In this document: positions 59,965 through 64,000 of the stretch, piece by piece | Position numbering within the stretch: position 1 is the first letter of the stretch | Layout of the letters: each line of letters starts with the position of its first letter | Assembly: GCF_030767025.1 (NCBI RefSeq) | Contig: NZ_JASITE010000008.1 | Location: 62,001-126,000, forward strand | Source of the DNA: Nocardia sp. CC227C | Lineage (GTDB): Bacteria; Actinomycetota; Actinomycetes; Mycobacteriales; Mycobacteriaceae | DNA: 64,000 nt | Direction: 5' to 3' | Made by a program: the position numbers and the translations under genes | The notes under the pieces: generated by a model | What the model was told of the DNA's origin: nothing | The model's input: the letters and a program-made list of their open reading frames with translations, nothing else | The model's database searches: none

Positions 59965-60797
59965 CGAATAGCGTTCACGACGCGCGAGAGGCTCTCGGGG
60001 CACGGCTCCGGGAGCTTCGCCGCAGGTCAGGTCTCACCGGCCGCGCCCTCGCGCGATTGGCCGGCTGGCATGAGTCGAAGGTCTCGAAGATCGAATATGG
60101 GCGGATCACGCCCACCGATGCCGATATCCGAGCCTACTGCGAACAAACAGGTGCAGTTGATCAACTCGCAGACCTTCTTGCCACCTTGCATACCATCGAC
60201 ACCGCATACGTCGAGTGGCGACGCATCCTCGGCACCGGTCTACAGCGTCGGCAGCAGAAGGCGCTGAAGCTGGAAGCGGAGGCAACCGCGATCCGCGATT
60301 ATCAGCCGCAGATCATTCCCGGCCTACTGCAAACCGCAGAATATGCCGAGGCGAAACTACGGCGCGGTATGGAGTTCCATCAGGTCCCCGACGACCTGGA
60401 TGCAGCGGTGAGCAAGCGCATGGAGCGGCAGCGCATCCTCTACCAGCGCGACCACCGGTTCCACTTCGTCATTGCCGAGCAGGCGCTCTACACCACCGTT
60501 GGCGGCGACGCAGTGATGCGCGGCCAACTCGACAGGCTAGCCGCCATCATCGGCATGCCCCGGGTCACCCTCGGAATCATTCCGGTCGACGCCGAGGCGC
60601 TGGTGGTATCAACCAATTTCGCGATGTTCGACAACCGCCTCGTCATGGTCGAGAGCACGGCGGCGGAGCTGACCATCACTCAGCCCCGTGAGATCGCAAC
60701 CTACGGGCGCGCGTTCAAGCTGCTGGCTGGACAATCAGCCGTTGGCGAGAACGCGCGAACCCTGATCAGGAAGGCGATCGACGCGAGAGGACGCTAG
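59961..60797 (+). CDS. Helix-turn-helix regulator with DUF5753 domain (Scr1 antitoxin-like)
   Basis: This 278-residue protein has an N-terminal XRE HTH (residues ~10-60: LGARLRELRRRSGLTGRALA, HESKVSKIEYGRITPT) followed by the DUF5753 domain (YQPQIIPGLLQTAEYAEAKL, RMERQRIL, FVIAEQALYTTVGG, VTLGIIPVDAEALV). Such regulators control DUF397, DUF6879 or Scr1-type partners and are abundant in Streptomyces and Nocardia. The GTG overlaps the DUF6879 stop, so the two are made together. It ends 17 bp from the convergent ffh stop. Confidence 0.9.
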   Translation: MTNSVHDAREALGARLRELRRRSGLTGRALARLAGWHESKVSKIEYGRITPTDADIRAYCEQTGAVDQLADLLATLHTIDTAYVEWRRILGTGLQRRQQKALKLEAEATAIRDYQPQIIPGLLQTAEYAEAKLRRGMEFHQVPDDLDAAVSKRMERQRILYQRDHRFHFVIAEQALYTTVGGDAVMRGQLDRLAAIIGMPRVTLGIIPVDAEALVVSTNFAMFDNRLVMVESTAAELTITQPREIATYGRAFKLLAGQSAVGENARTLIRKAIDARGR

Positions 60798-60813
60798 GCA
60801 GTCACGCGACTAG

Positions 60814-62397
60814 CTAGCGCCCTTTCGGCGGGTTACGGAAGTCCAGTTTGGAGAGATCGAAACCTTCGAGCCCCGGCGGCAGTTCGTTGAGCCCCGCGGG
60901 CATGTTCGAGGTGTCGGGCATCCCCGCGGGCATCCCGCCGGGCAGCCCCGGCATGCCGGGGAACCCGCCCTTGACCTTCGGCGGGGTCGGGCCGCGGCCG
61001 CCCTTCTTGCCCTTCTTCCCCTTCTTGCCCTTGCCGCCGCCACCGCGCGAGCCGGGCAGGCCGAACTGGCGGCTCATCATGCCCATCATCTTCTTGGCTT
61101 CGAAGAAGCGGTCGACGAGCTGGTTGACCTCGGAGACCGAGACGCCGGAGCCATTGGCGATGCGCAGGCGGCGGGAGGCGTTGATGATCTTGGGATTGTC
61201 GCGTTCGGCGGGCGTCATGCCGCGGATGATGGCCTGGACGCGGTCGAGCTGCCTGTCGTCGACCTGGGACAGGACGTCCTTCATCTGGCCCGCGCCGGGC
61301 AGCATGCCGAGCAGGTTGCCGATCGGGCCCATCTTGCGGATGGCGAGCATCTGGTCGAGGAAGTCCTCGAGGGTGAGCTCACCGGAGCCGATCTTGCGGG
61401 CGGCCTCCTCGGCCTGCTTCTGGTCGTAGACCTGCTCGGCCTGCTCGATCAGGGTGAGCAGATCGCCCATGCCGAGAATGCGGCTGGACATGCGGTCGGG
61501 GTGGAAGACGTCGAAGTCCTCCAGCTTCTCGCCGGTGGAGGCGAAAAGGATGGGCTGGCCGGTGATCTCGCGCACCGACAGCGCAGCGCCGCCGCGGGCG
61601 TCGCCGTCGAGCTTGGTCAGCACCACGCCGGTGAAGCCGACGCCGTCGCGGAACGCCTCGGCGGTGGTGACCGCGTCCTGGCCGATCATGGCGTCGAGCA
61701 CGAACAGGATCTCGTCGGGCCGCACGGCGTCGCGAATGCCCGCGGCCTGCGCCATGAGTTCGGCGTCGATGCCGAGGCGGCCCGCGGTGTCGACGATGAC
61801 CACGTCGTACTGCTTCTGCTCGGCCTCGGCGATACCGGCCTGCGCCACCTGAACCGGATCGGCGGCGGTGACACCGAGCGGGTTCTCACCACCACCGATG
61901 GAGGTGCCGGGATGCGGCGCGAAGACCGGCACGCCGGCCCGCTCGCCGACCACCTGGAGCTGGGTGACAGCCCCCGGGCGCTGTAGGTCGCAGGCCACCA
62001 GCAGCGGCTGATGCCCCTGTCCCTTCAGCCATTTGGCGAGCTTGCCCGCGAGGGTGGTCTTACCCGCGCCCTGGAGACCGGCCAGCATGATGACGGTCGG
62101 CGGGTTCTTGGCGAACCGCAGCCGCCGGGTCTCGCCGCCGAGGATATTGACCAGTTCCTCGTTGACGATCTTGACGACCTGCTGGGCCGGGTTCAGCGCC
62201 GCGGAGACCTCCGCGCCCTTGGCGCGCTCCTTGACCTTGGCGATGAAACCGCGCACCACGGGCAGCGCGACGTCGGCCTCGAGCAGCGCCAGCCGGATCT
62301 CACGCGCGGTCGCGTCGATATCGGCCGGTGACAGTCGCCCTTTGCCACGAAGGTCCTTGAGGGCACCGGCCAACCGGTCGGACAGGGATTCGAACAC
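60814..62397 (-). CDS. ffh: Signal recognition particle GTPase Ffh
   Basis: Ffh targets membrane and secreted proteins to the translocon with SRP RNA and FtsY. The 527-residue protein has the N domain, the G domain with GLQGAGKTT, DTAGR and TKLDGDARGG, and the methionine-rich M domain (MMGMMSRQFG). The C-terminal ~90 residues are Gly/Pro/Met/Lys low complexity ending FDLSKLDFRNPPKGR. The start is GTG. A stub resembling this last segment lies at 57492, across the accessory island. Confidence 0.97.
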   Translation of the reverse strand: MFESLSDRLAGALKDLRGKGRLSPADIDATAREIRLALLEADVALPVVRGFIAKVKERAKGAEVSAALNPAQQVVKIVNEELVNILGGETRRLRFAKNPPTVIMLAGLQGAGKTTLAGKLAKWLKGQGHQPLLVACDLQRPGAVTQLQVVGERAGVPVFAPHPGTSIGGGENPLGVTAADPVQVAQAGIAEAEQKQYDVVIVDTAGRLGIDAELMAQAAGIRDAVRPDEILFVLDAMIGQDAVTTAEAFRDGVGFTGVVLTKLDGDARGGAALSVREITGQPILFASTGEKLEDFDVFHPDRMSSRILGMGDLLTLIEQAEQVYDQKQAEEAARKIGSGELTLEDFLDQMLAIRKMGPIGNLLGMLPGAGQMKDVLSQVDDRQLDRVQAIIRGMTPAERDNPKIINASRRLRIANGSGVSVSEVNQLVDRFFEAKKMMGMMSRQFGLPGSRGGGGKGKKGKKGKKGGRGPTPPKVKGGFPGMPGLPGGMPAGMPDTSNMPAGLNELPPGLEGFDLSKLDFRNPPKGR

Positions 62398-62463
62398 CGA
62401 TCGCGCTCCTGATCTCGAGGGACGTCACTCGGGTACCAGGGTAGTGGGACCGGCCGAGAAGAG

Positions 62464-62775
62464 TTATTCCAGGTTGCGGCGCGCGGCCGTGGCGGGGCGG
62501 CACAGGTCGTGGTTCTCCTGCACCACCATGCCCACCGCCTCGCGTGCGGTGAGGCCGAGTTCGAGCGCGAGCCCGTCCAGCAGCGCCCATTCGGCCTCGG
62601 TGGGCGGGTGCGCGGTGACGGTGGAGGCGATGGTCATGGCGGTCACCGCCTGCTGTCCGGTGAGGGTGCGGCCGGGCAACCAGGAGACGACCCAGCGGTC
62701 GCCGCCGACACAGCGCGCGATGTGCTGGGTCGAATCCGACGTCATCATCGACGCCGACACCACTTCAATTGCCAC
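62464..62775 (-). CDS. Hypothetical protein between ffh and glnD
   Basis: This 103-residue protein starts at GTG with GAGGGGAG 6 nt upstream. It has a beta-rich start (VGGDRWVVSWLPGRTLT) and two helices (QQAVTAMTIASTVTA; AEWALLDGLALELGLTAREAVGMV). I recognise no domain, although the layout suggests a small actinobacterial regulator or adaptor. It lies 66 bp upstream of ffh on the same strand and may be transcribed with it. Confidence 0.7.
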   Translation of the reverse strand: MAIEVVSASMMTSDSTQHIARCVGGDRWVVSWLPGRTLTGQQAVTAMTIASTVTAHPPTEAEWALLDGLALELGLTAREAVGMVVQENHDLCRPATAARRNLE

Positions 62776-62876
62776 CGACTGCTCCCCTCATGCTCGCGAT
62801 AGCTTTCTCTAGAGGGGGATATTAAAGCGCGGCACGGGGTACCCATACCTATTCCAGCAAATTGCACGCAACGATC

Positions 62877-62913
62877 GGATTAACTGGCAAACGCGGGGTT
62901 TGCCAGTTAATCC
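62877..62913. terminator. Perfect AT-richer hairpin after glnD
   Basis: GGATTAACTGGCAAA and its exact complement form a 15-bp stem with a 7-nt loop, 18 nt past the glnD stop. It is the natural glnD terminator although no T-run follows. Its AT content is unusual for this genome. Confidence 0.65.
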
Positions 62914-62930
62914 AACTACACGGCGACTGA

Positions 62931-64000
62931 TCAGAAAACTCTGCCGGAACCTATTTCCGTGTCCGATTCGGGAGATTTCTTCGGTTGCTGCGGCGGCACC
63001 ACCGCGAGCAGCGCCGCCTCGATCTCCGCCCGCCGCTGCGGCGTATCCCCCGGGCCCAGATCCAGGCAGAACACGTCCACCACGGCCGCGCCGAGGGTCA
63101 CCGCCTTCGCCCAGAGCACATTAGCGCCCACCCGGGCCAGCCCGCCCGCCAAACGGCTGAGCAATCCGATTCTGTCCTCGGCACGCAATTCCAGCAGCAC
63201 CCGTCCCGGATCGGCCGTTTCGGACCAGATGATCCGCGGCGCCGCCTGCGCGTAGGGGCCGCGCCGCGTCCCGCCCGCATCGCGTTCCTTCCGCGCCAGC
63301 ACGCCCGAAAGATCCAAATCGCCGTTGCGGGCCCGGATCAATTCCTGGCGCAGCAGGCCGGGATCCGGCGGATCACCGAATCGCGGCGCCACCACGAAAG
63401 TGTCGATGGCCGACGCTCCGGCCCGGCCCAGCGAGGCCGACAGCACCCGCAGCGAATGCGCGGCCAGCACGCCCGCCGCGTCCGACAGCAAGCCGGGCGT
63501 GTCGGGGGCCACGACCGTGACCACGTGGGTGTAGCGCCCGTCCCCCGCCCGCAGGTCCACGTGCACCCCGCCCGCCTCGGCCCTGGCGACCAGCTCGGCC
63601 GGAATCGGATCCGGTTCCGGCAGGTCCTCCCCCGCCACGGACAGCCGGCAGCGGCGCACCAGCTCCGCGATGAGCGACGCCTTCCAATCGCTCCACACCC
63701 CCGGCCCGGTGGCCAGCGCGTCCGCCTCGGCGAGCGCGTGCAGCAGTTCCAGCAGCTGCGCGTCACCGTCGAGGGACTTCACCACCATGAGCACCGTGTC
63801 CGGATCGTCGAGATCGCGGCGGGTGGCGGTATCGGGCAGCAGCAGATGGTGGCGCACGATGGCCGACAACGTCCGCACATCCGAGGGCCACAGCCCCAGC
63901 CGCCGGCCGATCTGGGTGGCGAGTTCCGCGCCGACCACGCTGTGGTCCTCGGGACGGCCCTTGCCCAGATCATGCAGCAGCGCGCCGAGCAGCAGCAGGT
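62931..64000 (-). CDS. glnD: Bifunctional uridylyltransferase/uridylyl-removing enzyme GlnD, C-terminal part
   Basis: GlnD modifies PII according to glutamine level. The frame is open to the window edge, so the nucleotidyltransferase domain lies outside. Visible are the end of the HD domain (LLHDLGKGRPEDHSVVG, metal-binding HD) and two ACT domains (VVTVVAPDTPGLLSDAAGVL and LLELRAEDRIGLLSRLAGGL), which sense glutamine. The C-terminus ends in a short polar tail. Position upstream of ffh matches Rv2918c. Confidence 0.95.
   Translation of the reverse strand, partial: LLLLGALLHDLGKGRPEDHSVVGAELATQIGRRLGLWPSDVRTLSAIVRHHLLLPDTATRRDLDDPDTVLMVVKSLDGDAQLLELLHALAEADALATGPGVWSDWKASLIAELVRRCRLSVAGEDLPEPDPIPAELVARAEAGGVHVDLRAGDGRYTHVVTVVAPDTPGLLSDAAGVLAAHSLRVLSASLGRAGASAIDTFVVAPRFGDPPDPGLLRQELIRARNGDLDLSGVLARKERDAGGTRRGPYAQAAPRIIWSETADPGRVLLELRAEDRIGLLSRLAGGLARVGANVLWAKAVTLGAAVVDVFCLDLGPGDTPQRRAEIEAALLAVVPPQQPKKSPESDTEIGSGRVF

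Overview
The window is a high-GC actinobacterial chromosome segment, most likely Nocardia or a close relative in Mycobacteriales. The reasons are gene order, the many GTG starts, and protein families seen in mycolic-acid actinomycetes. From about 11 kb to the right edge the order follows the Mycobacterium tuberculosis Rv2864c-Rv2918c block: lipoprotein PBP, GNAT, ispG, rip1, dxr, rlmN, cdsA, frr, pyrH, tsf, rpsB, M23 peptidase, xerC, viuB-like, dprA, comM, yraN, DUF2469, rnhB, lepB, rplS, trmD, rimM, khpA, rpsP, amidohydrolase, ffh, glnD. These comparisons are from memory; no search was run.

Region 1 (1-10.0 kb) is the end of a natural-product cluster. It holds the last two modules of an NRPS (A-PCP-C-A-PCP-E-TE, 5' end outside the window) followed by a translationally coupled DrrABC-type ABC exporter. 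Region 2 (10.1-25 kb) mixes housekeeping genes (PBP, ispG, rip1, dxr) with secreted and hypothetical proteins, an endonuclease V and a divergent TetR/dehydrogenase pair with a clear double operator. Region 3 (25.7-31.5 kb) carries small membrane proteins, a PknK-like kinase/MalT-type ATPase and a decayed hydrolase. Region 4 (31.5-38.2 kb) is translation and lipid housekeeping. Region 5 (38.5-47.7 kb) is marked by in-frame tandem repeats with 7-, 9- and 15-residue units in DprA, the UPF0102 protein and the M23 peptidase, plus 20-bp and 30-bp non-coding or ambiguous repeats. Region 6 (47.7-56.3 kb) is the rnhB-lepB-rplS and trmD-rimM-khpA-rpsP ribosome and secretion block, with tex between them. 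Region 7 (57.5-60.8 kb) is an accessory island between the amidohydrolase and ffh. It holds a lipoprotein, an IS630-type transposase remnant, a possible recombinase-fold orphan and a coupled three-gene module ending in a DUF5753/Scr1-type HTH regulator. Region 8 is ffh, a small hypothetical and the C-terminal part of glnD.

The most unusual observations are these. A 12-codon stub resembling the ffh C-terminus lies on the far side of the accessory island, as if the island had entered at the 3' end of ffh. Low-complexity repeat expansions are confined to the xerC-dprA-comM-yraN neighbourhood. An Ala/Arg-rich insertion of about 80 residues sits inside the NRPS epimerisation domain. A short ORF next to rpsP encodes a single-helix peptide. 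Regulatory signals that can be read directly include two Crp-like palindromes upstream of secreted proteins, an IdeR-like iron box at the siderophore reductase, a paired TetR operator and several strong hairpin terminators. No tRNA, rRNA or CRISPR array was recognised.
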